Part shown: positions 39,102-47,182 of the stretch, in pieces
How the letters are laid out: each line of letters starts with the position of its first letter
Numbering within the stretch: the stretch's first letter is position 1
Source of the DNA: Acidimicrobiia bacterium
GTDB lineage: Bacteria > Actinomycetota > Acidimicrobiia > Spongiisociales > ZC4RG35
NCBI GenBank assembly: GCA_017577575.1
Contig: PKRG01000014.1
Coordinates: 1-61,253, forward strand
Reading direction: 5' to 3'
Length of the DNA stretch: 61,253 nucleotides
Position numbers and translations under genes: made by a program
The notes under the pieces: model-generated
Seen by the model: the letters and a program-made list of their open reading frames with translations, nothing else
What the model was told of the DNA's origin: nothing
Databases searched by the model: none

Positions 39102-40369
39102 AAGAACGCCAACGGCAGGGAGACCCGATCAAAGTCGGGATCGTCGGCGCCGGGCAGATGGGAGAAGGCCTGGTCGCCCAGATGGAGGGCATGGTCGGCA
39201 TGCGCGCCTTCGTGGTCTGCGACGTCGTCCCCGGGCGTGCCACCGAGGTGCTGATCTCGGCGGGAGTCAAGCCCGATCTGATCGTCGAGACCGACGACCC
39301 CGACGTCGGCGCCCAGGCCGTGGCCGAGGGGCGCCGCGTGGCGACCACCACCCCCGACGTCGCCTGGCTGGCGCCGGTCGACATCACCGTCGAGGCGACC
39401 GGCATCCCCGACGTGGGGGCGTGGGTCGCCTACCAGGCGATCCTCCACGGACGCCACGTGATGCAGATGAACGTGGAGGCCGACGCCACCGTCGGCTATC
39501 TGCTGCGCAAGATGGCCGACAGTGCCGGCGTCGTCTACACGCTCACCTCGGGCGACGAGCCCGGCGCCACGATGGAGCTGTACGACTTCGCCGCCTCCCT
39601 CGGCTTCGAGGTGATCTGCGCCGGCAAGGGAAAGAACAACCCGCTCGACCGCACCGCCACCCCCGAGTCGGTCGCCGCTGCCGCCGCCGAGCAGAACATG
39701 AACCCGAAGATGCTGGCGTCGTTCGTCGACGGCACGAAGACGATGGTCGAGATGACGTCGTTCGCCAACGCCGTCGGCTTCGTCCCCGACGTGCCCGGCA
39801 TGCACGGACCCGCCGTCAGCCCCTCCGAGTTGGCGACCACCTTCGTGCCCCGCTCCGACGGCGGGATCCTGGAGAGGACCGGGGTGGTCGAATACGGCCG
39901 GGGCGTCGCCCCCGGGGTGTTCGTGGTGTTCCGCACCGAGCATCCCAAGCTGGTGCGGGACCTGGAGTACCTGTCGATGGGCCCCGGCCCCTACTGGGCC
40001 CTCTACCGCCCGTACCACCTGACCAGCCTGGAGACGCCGCATTCGATCGCCCGGGCGGTGCTCCGCAACGAGACCGTCATCGCCACCACCACTCCCCCCA
40101 CGGCCGAGTCGGTGGCCGTCGCCAAGCGCGACCTGAACGAAGGCGAGAAAATCGACGGGCTCGGCGGCTTCACCGTCTACGGGATGATCGAGACCGTCGA
40201 AGCGGCCCGGGCAGGGGACATGTTGCCTTTGGGCGTCGCCCCCGGCGCCACCGTCACCCGGCCGCTGAAGGCAGGCGAGGTCATAACCCGGGACGCGGTC
40301 GAAGTCGACGAGTCGCTGGCGATCGTCCATCTCCGCCGCCTGCAGGACATGCAGCTCGGTTGGGACTAG
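39083..40369 (+). CDS. SAF-domain NAD(P)-dependent oxidoreductase (homoserine dehydrogenase-like)
   Basis: This 428-aa protein has a Rossmann motif IKVGIVGAGQMGEGLVAQM near residue 16, VDITVEATGIPDVGAWVAYQ, a catalytic-domain block DEPGATMELYDFAASLGFEV and CAGKGKNNPLDRTATPES, and a C-terminal SAF-type beta-clip (KRDLNEGEKIDGLGGFTVYG, LKAGEVITRDAVEVDE). Such proteins are found with polyol or sugar-acid pathways. In this operon it most likely oxidises the phosphorylated PTS product or a derivative; the exact reaction is unknown. It overlaps the IIA gene by 19 bases. Confidence 0.75.
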   Translation: MLLPELKERQRQGDPIKVGIVGAGQMGEGLVAQMEGMVGMRAFVVCDVVPGRATEVLISAGVKPDLIVETDDPDVGAQAVAEGRRVATTTPDVAWLAPVDITVEATGIPDVGAWVAYQAILHGRHVMQMNVEADATVGYLLRKMADSAGVVYTLTSGDEPGATMELYDFAASLGFEVICAGKGKNNPLDRTATPESVAAAAAEQNMNPKMLASFVDGTKTMVEMTSFANAVGFVPDVPGMHGPAVSPSELATTFVPRSDGGILERTGVVEYGRGVAPGVFVVFRTEHPKLVRDLEYLSMGPGPYWALYRPYHLTSLETPHSIARAVLRNETVIATTTPPTAESVAVAKRDLNEGEKIDGLGGFTVYGMIETVEAARAGDMLPLGVAPGATVTRPLKAGEVITRDAVEVDESLAIVHLRRLQDMQLGWD

Positions 40370-40376
40370 ACAAGGG

Positions 40377-40961
40377 ATGACCACGCGTTTCATCGACCGC
40401 GCCATCCGTTCCTCCGTCGCCCGGGCCCAGAGGATGCAGCCGGGGAGGGTGCGGCGCGTCGCCGAAGAGACGCTGTATTCCTCCCCCGCCCAGCGACCCC
40501 TGGTCGAAGACGTCCGCTCGGCCCGCGACTACCTGGTGTCGACCGGGCTGGGCACCGCGGCGGCGTCGACGGTGGCGGTGCGCCGCACCGACCGGACGGT
40601 GGCCGTCACCCGGGAAGGCTCTATGGCAGCGGAGATCGACGGCCGCAGCCTCGAGACCGTTCCCGCCGACGCCGGTCCTCTCGCCCGGGCAGCCGCCGCG
40701 GTGGGGGCGGCGGTGTGGGCCCATCCCCCGGCGCTGATGGCGCTGGCTGCCGCCGACCGGAGAGTCGACGAGAGCGTGTCCCGGGACCTGGCCGAGTGCT
40801 GCGGCCGCATCGTCTTCGGCGCCGAAGTGACCGAGCCGGGAGTCGGCGTGGTCGCCGGCGAAGGCGTGGTGGCGGCCGGGTCGACCGCCATCGACGCCGT
40901 CGCCCGCTTGGAAGCGGCGGAGCGATTGGCCACCATCACGTTGCACCTACCCGACAGATAG
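40377..40961 (+). CDS. Class II aldolase-like protein lacking most metal ligands
   Basis: This 194-aa protein is tentatively placed by three blocks: SARDYLVSTGLGTAAASTVA (like the GNxSxR region), AAVWAHPPALMALAAADRRV (where the family has HxH.P) and GVGVVAGEGVVAAGSTAIDA followed by LEAAERLATI (like the late G..(V/A)..G.xxEA..R.E.LE). Only one His of the usual zinc site remains, so it is either a non-catalytic relative or a different enzyme. It sits between the oxidoreductase and HPr genes, as expected for an enzyme of the pathway. Confidence 0.5.
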   Translation: MTTRFIDRAIRSSVARAQRMQPGRVRRVAEETLYSSPAQRPLVEDVRSARDYLVSTGLGTAAASTVAVRRTDRTVAVTREGSMAAEIDGRSLETVPADAGPLARAAAAVGAAVWAHPPALMALAAADRRVDESVSRDLAECCGRIVFGAEVTEPGVGVVAGEGVVAAGSTAIDAVARLEAAERLATITLHLPDR

Positions 40962-40971
40962 AGGAGAGACA

Positions 40972-41247
40972 GTGGATCGAGCCGAGGCAACGGTCGTCGT
41001 CACCAACGAAGTCGGCCTGCACGCCCGCCCCGCCGCGCTGTTCGTGCGCAAGGCCAAGGAGTTCGAGTCGACGATCACCGTCCAGAACCTCACCCGCAAC
41101 GGCGAGGCCGCCGACGCCAAGAGCCCACTCAGTGTCATCAAGGCGGCGGTCGCCCAGAACCACGAGATCAAAATCGTCGCCGAGGGCCCCGACGCCCAGC
41201 AAGCCGTGGATGCCCTAGTGGAGCTGGTGGAGACCGAACTGGCATGA
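40972..41247 (+). CDS. ptsH: Phosphocarrier protein HPr
   Basis: This 91-aa protein has the HPr signature VTNEVGLHARPAALFVRKAK with phosphorylatable His17, and DAKSPLSVIKAAVAQNHEIK where Ser51 matches the regulatory Ser position of Gram-positive HPr; no HPr kinase is in view. It relays phosphate from Enzyme I, whose ATG overlaps its stop (ATGA), to the IIA protein. GAGGAGAG precedes its GTG start. Confidence 0.93.
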   Translation: MDRAEATVVVTNEVGLHARPAALFVRKAKEFESTITVQNLTRNGEAADAKSPLSVIKAAVAQNHEIKIVAEGPDAQQAVDALVELVETELA

Positions 41248-42947
41248 GCCGCCTGCTGAAAGGCGTCGCCGCCAGCGGCGGCGTGGCGGTGGGCCCCATC
41301 CACCTCTACCGCCACGAGCTGCCTCCGCTTCCCCAAGGGGAGCCCGAAGACGCCGACGCCGAGGTGGAGCGCTTCCACCAGGCGGTGGAGCGGGTCGCCG
41401 CCCATCTGGGCCGCCTCGAGGAGAAGACCCGGGCCGAGATCGGCGACGACGCCGCCCAGATCTTCTCCGCCCACGCCCTCTTCCTGGAGGACCCTTCCCT
41501 CACCGATCCGATCGAAGAGGAGATCCGCCGCGGCGCATACGCCGAGGCGGCGGTCGCCGAGGTCGCCGAGCGGGTGGCAGGCGAGTTCGAGGCGATGGAA
41601 GAGGAGTACTTCGCCGCCCGCGCCGCCGACATCCGCGACCTGGGCACCCAGATCCTCCGCGAGCTGCTGGGGGTGGGACAGCCCGACCTGTCCGGGCTGT
41701 CGGAGCCGTCGATCATCGTCGCCTACGACCTCACCCCTTCCGACACGGCGCTGATCCCACCGGGGATGGCGCTGGGCTTCTGCACGATGGTCGGCTCGGC
41801 GGTGTCCCACACTGCCATACTCGCCCGCTCCCTCGGCATCCCCGCCGTCGTCGGCATCGGCGAGGTCGACGCCACAGCCGGCACCACCGCCGTCCTCGAC
41901 GGGGACGCCGGCACCGTGTTGCTCGACCCCTCCGAGGACGAGGTGGCCTCCGCCCGGGCGGAGATCGAACGCCAGGAGCGGGAGCGGGCTGAGGCGATCG
42001 CCCACGCCAAGGAGCCGGCGGCGACCATCGACGGGCACCTGGTCGAGGTGGTCGCCAACGTGGGAGGCGTCGAAGACGCCGTCCGGGCCGCCGAGTCTGG
42101 CGCCGAAGGGGTGGGGCTGGTGCGGACCGAGTTCATGTTCCTCGACCGCGCCGACCTGCCCGACGAAGACGAGCAGGTCGAGGCCTACCGGGCGATCATG
42201 GGCCCGTTCCCGACCGGCCCGGTCGTGTTCCGCACCCTCGACGTCGGCGGCGACAAGCAGCTGCCGGCCGTCGAGATCGCCCCCGAGCTCAACCCGTTCC
42301 TCGGAAAACGCGGCATCCGCCTGACGCTGGCCGAACCGGAGATCTTCCGCACCCAGCTGCGGGCGATCCTCCGGGCGGGGGCGGGGCGCATGGTGCAGGT
42401 GATGTTCCCGATGGTGGCGTCGCCCGCCGAGGTGCGGGCCGCCCGCCGGATCCTCGAAGAGGTGGAAGCCGAGCTGGACCGGGCCGGGATCGAACGGGCC
42501 ACCGACATCGAGGTCGGGGTGATGATCGAGGTCCCCTCGGCGGCGCTGATGGCGGACCTGCTGGCCGACGAGGTGGACTTCTTCTCGATCGGCACCAACG
42601 ACCTCACCCAGTACACGCTGGCGGTGGACCGCACCAATCCGGTGGTGGCGCCGCTCGCCGACGCCCTGCACCCGGCGGTGCTGCGTCTCATCCGCCAGGT
42701 CGTGGAGGCGGCCCACGAGAAGGGCCGCTGGGTGGGGGTGTGCGGGGAGCTCGCCGGCGACCCCCTCGCCACGCCGGTGCTGGTGGGCCTCAGCGTCGAC
42801 GAGTTGTCGATGAGCCCGCCTTCGGTCCCGATCGTGAAGAGCCGCATCCGGGCCCTGTCCCGGGAGAACTGCCGGGAGCTGGCCCGGGAATGCCTCGCCG
42901 CCGACGACCCCGCCGAGGTGCGCCGGATCCTGGCGGCGGCGTCCTAG
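41244..42947 (+). CDS. ptsI: PTS Enzyme I (phosphoenolpyruvate-protein phosphotransferase)
   Basis: This 567-aa protein has the full Enzyme I layout: a helical HPr-binding domain (residues 20-140), the phosphohistidine swivel domain with GSAVSHTAILARSLGIPAVV (His189), then a PEP-binding TIM barrel with VGLVRTEFMFLDR, GDKQLPAVEIAPELNPFLGK, RGIRLTLAEPEIF and GVCGELAGDPLATPVL. Length is normal. It is the last gene of the PTS operon; its stop overlaps the stop of the convergent E2 gene. Confidence 0.94.
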   Translation: MSRLLKGVAASGGVAVGPIHLYRHELPPLPQGEPEDADAEVERFHQAVERVAAHLGRLEEKTRAEIGDDAAQIFSAHALFLEDPSLTDPIEEEIRRGAYAEAAVAEVAERVAGEFEAMEEEYFAARAADIRDLGTQILRELLGVGQPDLSGLSEPSIIVAYDLTPSDTALIPPGMALGFCTMVGSAVSHTAILARSLGIPAVVGIGEVDATAGTTAVLDGDAGTVLLDPSEDEVASARAEIERQERERAEAIAHAKEPAATIDGHLVEVVANVGGVEDAVRAAESGAEGVGLVRTEFMFLDRADLPDEDEQVEAYRAIMGPFPTGPVVFRTLDVGGDKQLPAVEIAPELNPFLGKRGIRLTLAEPEIFRTQLRAILRAGAGRMVQVMFPMVASPAEVRAARRILEEVEAELDRAGIERATDIEVGVMIEVPSAALMADLLADEVDFFSIGTNDLTQYTLAVDRTNPVVAPLADALHPAVLRLIRQVVEAAHEKGRWVGVCGELAGDPLATPVLVGLSVDELSMSPPSVPIVKSRIRALSRENCRELARECLAADDPAEVRRILAAAS

Positions 42948-44179
42948 CGGCGCGCCTCCACTATCGCCGCCAACGAGTCGAGGTAGCGGGCGCCGTCGGC
43001 GCCGTCGGCCACCCGATGGTCGACCGTCAACCCCACCTCGCAGGTGAGGGCCGCCCGCAGGCCGCCGTCGCCGGTGACGACCGGCCGGGGCCGGACCGTG
43101 CCCATCGACAGGATCACCGCCTGCGGGGGGACCAGCAGGGCGTTGAACCGGTCGATCCCGAGACCACCCAGGTTGGAGAGGGTGATCGACACCGGGGCCA
43201 TGTCCTCGGGCCGGAGCTTTCCCGTCCGGGCCCGGTCGACCAGCGCCCGGATGGCGGCGTCGGCCTCGTCGGGCGCCAACAGATCGGGGTCGGCGATGGT
43301 CGCCACCACCAGCCCCACCCCGGGCCGGTCGACGGCCAGGCCCACGGAGACGCCGTCGATGGCGACGGCGGTGCGCGTCTCGGCGTCCCAACGGACGTTG
43401 AGCTCGGGGTGGGAGCGGAGCGCCTCGGCCATGGCGCGCACCACCTCGGTCGTCCAGCTGCGGCCTCCTCGCTTCTCTGCCGCCCGATCGAGGACGAGCT
43501 GGCGGTAGAGCGTGAACTGGGGAACGGCGGCGGACCGCTCCATGATCTCGGCGGTGGCCCGCCGCACCGCCTGGCGACGGGCGTCGTCGACTCCCTGGGG
43601 GGCCGGGGCGGGCTCCGGGGCCGGCGCAGCCGCACGGGCAGGAGAAGCGGCAGGCGCCGTCGCTTCCTGGGAACGCTCGGCGGCCGCCCGCACGTCTTCG
43701 GGTGTGACCTGGCCCCGTTTTCCGGTCGGGGTGACGCCGGTCAGGTCGACGCCCAGCCGGCGGGCGAGGGCCCGGGCAGCCGGGGAGGCGGCGACTATGC
43801 CCGTGGGGGTCGTCTCCGGCTCGGCGGGCGGGGCGGTCCCGAAAGATGCGTCGTCGGCCGGGCGGTCTTCGGGCGCGGAGGCGGTGTCGGCCGCCGGTTC
43901 GTCGCCGAGGCTGAGCCCGCCGAGGAGGTCCTCTTCGTCGGGGATGGCGGTGGCGAGGACCCCGCCGACGGGGATCGTGTCGCCTTCGGAGGCGACGAGC
44001 TCGTGGATGGTCCCCGAGAACGGCGCCTCGAGGTCCATGTCGACCTTGTCGGTCGATATCTCGGCGAGAGGCTGGCCCTGTTCGACGTGGTCGCCGGCCG
44101 CCACCCGCCACTCCAGGAGGACGGCTTCCTCCATCTGGGCGGACAGGGCCGGCAGGCGGATGTCGCGGGGTTCGTTCAT
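42944..44179 (-). CDS. 2-oxo-acid/acetoin dehydrogenase E2 (dihydrolipoamide acyltransferase)
   Basis: This 411-aa protein has an N-terminal lipoyl domain with ISTDKVDMDLEAPFSG (lipoyl-Lys45), an acidic/Pro-Ala linker, a peripheral subunit-binding domain (SPAARALARRLGVDLTGVTP then GKRGQVTPEDVRAA) near 135-165, and the acyltransferase core ending in VDHRVADGADGARYLDSL with the catalytic His and Asp (HRxxDG). The ATG overlaps the E1beta stop (ATGA). It moves the acyl group from E1 to CoA. No E3 gene follows. Confidence 0.9.
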   Translation of the reverse strand: MNEPRDIRLPALSAQMEEAVLLEWRVAAGDHVEQGQPLAEISTDKVDMDLEAPFSGTIHELVASEGDTIPVGGVLATAIPDEEDLLGGLSLGDEPAADTASAPEDRPADDASFGTAPPAEPETTPTGIVAASPAARALARRLGVDLTGVTPTGKRGQVTPEDVRAAAERSQEATAPAASPARAAAPAPEPAPAPQGVDDARRQAVRRATAEIMERSAAVPQFTLYRQLVLDRAAEKRGGRSWTTEVVRAMAEALRSHPELNVRWDAETRTAVAIDGVSVGLAVDRPGVGLVVATIADPDLLAPDEADAAIRALVDRARTGKLRPEDMAPVSITLSNLGGLGIDRFNALLVPPQAVILSMGTVRPRPVVTGDGGLRAALTCEVGLTVDHRVADGADGARYLDSLAAIVEARR

Positions 44180-45171
44180 GCGTTCACGAGCTCCTTGGCG
44201 GCGGCCTCGACGTCCTCCACCTGGGGGATGACGGCACGTTCCAGCTCACGGGCGTACGGCATCGGCACCGGCTGGCCGCACACCCGGGCGACCGGAGCGA
44301 GCAGGTAGTCGAGGGCGTCGGACTCGCAGACGCCGGCCACGACCTCCGCCCCGACCCCGACGGGCTGGGGCGCCTCGTGGGTGACCAGCAGCCTCCCGGT
44401 CTTCTTCACCGAGGCCCGCACCGTGTCGATGTCGAGGGGCTGGACGGTGCGCAGGTCGATCACCTCCGCTTCGATGCCGGCGGACGCCAGCCCGTCGGCG
44501 GCCTCCAGCGCCCGGGGTGTCATGATCGAATAGGCGGCGATGGTCAGGTCCGTGCCCTCCCGCAGCACCTTGGCCTCCCCGATCCGCGCCGGGGTGTCCT
44601 CGGCCCGCGAGCGCAGCTCGACGGGGCCTTCGGTCTTGTAGAGGAGCTTGTGCTCCAAGAACACGACCGGGTTGGGGTCCAGGTAGGCGGCGAGGAGCAG
44701 GTCGTGGACGTCCTGGGGCGTGGCCGGCAGCACCACCTTGAGGCCGGGGACGTGGGCGAACCACGCCTCCAGGCTCTGGCTGTGCTGGGCGGCGGCCCCG
44801 GTGCCGCCCCCGCCGGGGGCCCGCACGATCATCGGCACCGTGACGTTGCCGCCGTACATGAAGTGGAGCTTGGCGGCCTGGTTGACGAGGGGGTCCATGG
44901 CGTTGGCGACGAAGTCGGAGAACTGCATCTCGACGATGGGGCGCATCCCCGTGATCGCGGCCCCGACCGCGAGACCGACGATCGCCTCTTCGGAGATCGG
45001 GGTGTCGCGCACCCGCTCCTCCCCGAACTCGGCGACCAGGCCGTCGGTGACCCCGAAGGCCCCGCCGTAGACGCCGATGTCCTCACCGGCGAGGAACACC
45101 CGCTCGTCCTGGCTGAGCAGCAGGCGCATCGCCGCCCGGAGAGCGGCGGCGTAGGTCATGGTCTCAGGCAT
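44176..45171 (-). CDS. Thiamine-diphosphate-dependent dehydrogenase E1 beta subunit (AcoB/PdhB-like)
   Basis: This 331-aa protein has MTYAAALRAAMRLLLSQDER, EDIGVYGGAFGVTDGLVAEF, GERVRDTPISE-type block (EERVRDTPISEEAIVGLAVG), EMQFSDFVANAMDPLVNQAA and APGGGGTGAAAQHSQSLEAW, all standard for E1 beta. The C-terminal transketolase domain ends VCGQPVPMPYARELERAVIP. Sizes of E1alpha and E1beta (324 and 331 aa) suit acetoin or pyruvate dehydrogenases of the AcoAB type. It overlaps the E1alpha stop by 8 bases. Confidence 0.9.
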   Translation of the reverse strand: MPETMTYAAALRAAMRLLLSQDERVFLAGEDIGVYGGAFGVTDGLVAEFGEERVRDTPISEEAIVGLAVGAAITGMRPIVEMQFSDFVANAMDPLVNQAAKLHFMYGGNVTVPMIVRAPGGGGTGAAAQHSQSLEAWFAHVPGLKVVLPATPQDVHDLLLAAYLDPNPVVFLEHKLLYKTEGPVELRSRAEDTPARIGEAKVLREGTDLTIAAYSIMTPRALEAADGLASAGIEAEVIDLRTVQPLDIDTVRASVKKTGRLLVTHEAPQPVGVGAEVVAGVCESDALDYLLAPVARVCGQPVPMPYARELERAVIPQVEDVEAAAKELVNA

Positions 45172-46138
45172 AGGCCGCTCCTACGAGGTCGGCGGGGTCG
45201 GCGTCGGGGGCACGGAAGGCCGCCTCCACCGCCCGGCGGACGGCGTCTCTCGCCTCGATCCGGCACTCCTCCAGCTGGTCGGATGTGAGCCAGCCTTCGT
45301 CGATCACCCGGGCTTCGTAGCGGTCGAGGGGGTCGCGGCTCTTCCGCCACTGCTCGATCTCGTCGACGGTGCGGTACAGGTTGCGGTCCGACTTGGAGTG
45401 GCCCCGGTAGCGGTATGTGACCGCTTCGATCAGGATCGGCCCTTCTCCCCTGCGGGCCCGGGCGACCGCCTCGGAGGTGTTGCGGAACACGTCCACGACG
45501 TCGTTGCCGTCGACCCTCACCCCGGGGATGCCGTAGGCGTCGGCCCGCCGCACGATCGAGCCGCCGGCGGTGGCCTTGTCGACCGCCATCGACATGCCGT
45601 ACTGGTTGTTCTCGCACACGAACACGACCGGCAGCGACCAGATCCCCGCCAGGTTCAGCGACTCGTGGAACGCCCCCTCGTTGGCGGCGCCGTCGCCGAA
45701 GAAGCAGGCCACCACCTTCCCCGTGCCCTGCATCATCTGGGAGAAGGCGGCGCCGGTGGCGATGGTCATCGAACCGGCGACGATGCCGTTGGCGCCGAGG
45801 TTGCCGGCGGCGACGTCGGCGATGTGCATCGAACCGCCCCGGCCCCGGCAGTAGCCGGTGTCCTTCATCAGCAGCTCGGCGAACATCCGCTCCAGGTCGG
45901 CGCCGTGGGCGATGGCGTGGCCGTGGCCCCGGTGGGTGGAGGTGATGAAGTCGCCTTCGTCGAGGGCTGCCGCCACCCCTTCGGCGACGGCCTCCTGGCC
46001 GATCGACAGGTGCATCGTCCCGTGCAGCACGCCCCGGGCGAACAGCTCCTCGAGGGCCTCCTCGAACCTGCGGATCGTCCACATCACCAGCAGCGACCGG
46101 CGGGCGCCGTCCGGTGTCGTGGGGTCACGTTTCGGCAT
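45164..46138 (-). CDS. Thiamine-diphosphate-dependent dehydrogenase E1 alpha subunit (AcoA/PdhA-like)
   Basis: This 324-aa protein has RFEEALEELFARGVLHGTMH, LSIGQEAVAEGVAAAL, TSTHRGHGHAIAHGADLERM, GRGGSMHIADVAAGNLGANG and the ThDP motif GDGAANEGAFHESLNLAGIW ending in CENNQYGMS near 145-180. YRYRGHSKSDRNLYRT is the phosphorylation-loop region seen in the family. ATG 46138 lies two bases after the SorC regulator stop with AGGAG upstream. It decarboxylates the 2-oxo acid or splits acetoin. Confidence 0.9.
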   Translation of the reverse strand: MPKRDPTTPDGARRSLLVMWTIRRFEEALEELFARGVLHGTMHLSIGQEAVAEGVAAALDEGDFITSTHRGHGHAIAHGADLERMFAELLMKDTGYCRGRGGSMHIADVAAGNLGANGIVAGSMTIATGAAFSQMMQGTGKVVACFFGDGAANEGAFHESLNLAGIWSLPVVFVCENNQYGMSMAVDKATAGGSIVRRADAYGIPGVRVDGNDVVDVFRNTSEAVARARRGEGPILIEAVTYRYRGHSKSDRNLYRTVDEIEQWRKSRDPLDRYEARVIDEGWLTSDQLEECRIEARDAVRRAVEAAFRAPDADPADLVGAAYA

Positions 46139-46140
46139 GG

Positions 46141-47076
46141 TCAACTCTCCTGTTCTGCCAGGCGCAGGGCGGCGGCGGCCAGCGCCTGGTCGCATACCAA
46201 CTCGTCGATGAGGCCGCCGTTGAGGGCGGCCACCACCGCCTCTGCCTTCTCTGGTCCCGCCGCCACCCCGATCACGGTGGGGATGGCCCGCAGCTCGTCG
46301 AGGGTGAGGGCGACGACCCGCTCCCGGAGAGGGCCGGGGACCTCCTCGCCGGAGTGGTCGACGAGGCGGGCGCAGACGACGGCGGCAGGGGTCTTGTCAC
46401 CCGTGTAGGCGTCGGCGATCACCTTCTCGGCGAACCCCCGCCCCGGGAGGCCGATGCCGACGACGGCGAGATCGGCGGTGCGGGCCAGGTCGAGCTGCTG
46501 GCGGATCACCGGGTCCTGCAGCATCTGTTTGGTCAGGCCCGGGCTCTCCAGCAGCACGGGGGCGGGGAGGAACGAGTACTGGCCGCCGAGGCGGGTGGCG
46601 AGCTCCCGCACCAGGTGGTGGCCCGACGACGACGTGGGCATCGCCAGGTCTCCTCCCACCTGCACGACCTCCACCCGGCTTGGCCGCTCCACCGCCACCC
46701 GGGTGACAGTCGCCTCAACCGACGTCCCCCAACCGAGGGCGATGCGGATGCCGTCGCGGACGTGGTCCAACAGCCGACGCGCTCCGAGGCTGCCCACCAG
46801 CTCCAGCGGGTTGTGCTGGTCGGTGGCGAGGACCGCCACATGGCCCGTGCCCCAACGCTCGCTGATGGCCTCCTCGAGGGAGGGGTGGCGGCGCAGCGGA
46901 TGGTCGACCACGAAGCGGATCACCCCTTCGCGGCGGGCGGCGTCCAACAGCCGCGACACGTTGGAGCGGCTGGTGCCGAGGTGGTCGGCGACCTCGTCCT
47001 GGGACCAGCCCATCACGTAATAGCGCTCGGCGGCCTCGGCGAGGCGGGCCCGGCGGAGGAGCTGATCGGCGGTCAT
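46141..47076 (-). CDS. SorC-type transcriptional regulator of the E1/E2 operon
   Basis: This 311-aa protein has an HTH (AERYYVMGWSQDEVADHLGT then SRSNVSRLLDAARREGVIRF) and a ligand domain (IRIALGWGTSVEATVTRVAV, LAVVGIGLPGRGFAEKVIAD, VIGVAAGPEKAEAVVAALNG). It is a paralogue of the PTS regulator at 35,544 with the same domain plan. ATG 47076 was used; an in-frame ATG at 47100 is possible. It is the first gene of the acoABC-like operon, unlike the sigma-54 activator AcoR known in other acetoin loci, so its inducer may be different. Confidence 0.85.
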   Translation of the reverse strand: MTADQLLRRARLAEAAERYYVMGWSQDEVADHLGTSRSNVSRLLDAARREGVIRFVVDHPLRRHPSLEEAISERWGTGHVAVLATDQHNPLELVGSLGARRLLDHVRDGIRIALGWGTSVEATVTRVAVERPSRVEVVQVGGDLAMPTSSSGHHLVRELATRLGGQYSFLPAPVLLESPGLTKQMLQDPVIRQQLDLARTADLAVVGIGLPGRGFAEKVIADAYTGDKTPAAVVCARLVDHSGEEVPGPLRERVVALTLDELRAIPTVIGVAAGPEKAEAVVAALNGGLIDELVCDQALAAAALRLAEQES

Positions 47077-47112
47077 CGCCTCACCCTCCCGGACGCACAT
47101 TCGTGCAGGATG

Positions 47113-47126
47113 CTCACGATTGTGAG
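47113..47126. promoter_or_regulatory. SorC operator-like palindrome before the E1/E2 operon
   Basis: CTCAC-GATT-GTGAG, the same arm length and spacer as the TTCAC-N4-GTGAA pair at the PTS operon, 37 bases upstream of the SorC start. Only one site was seen here. Confidence 0.55.
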
Positions 47127-47182
47127 TGTGGTTGCGGGCACCGGCGTCCGCAAACCCGGGATTCACGAAGTTGCAGGCGGGA

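Noticed and set aside
40947..44111. 1054-codon open frame on the minus strand across HPr, Enzyme I and E2
   Set aside because: It runs antisense to three well-conserved genes, is Gly/Arg/His-rich without domains, and reflects the codon bias of GC-rich DNA.
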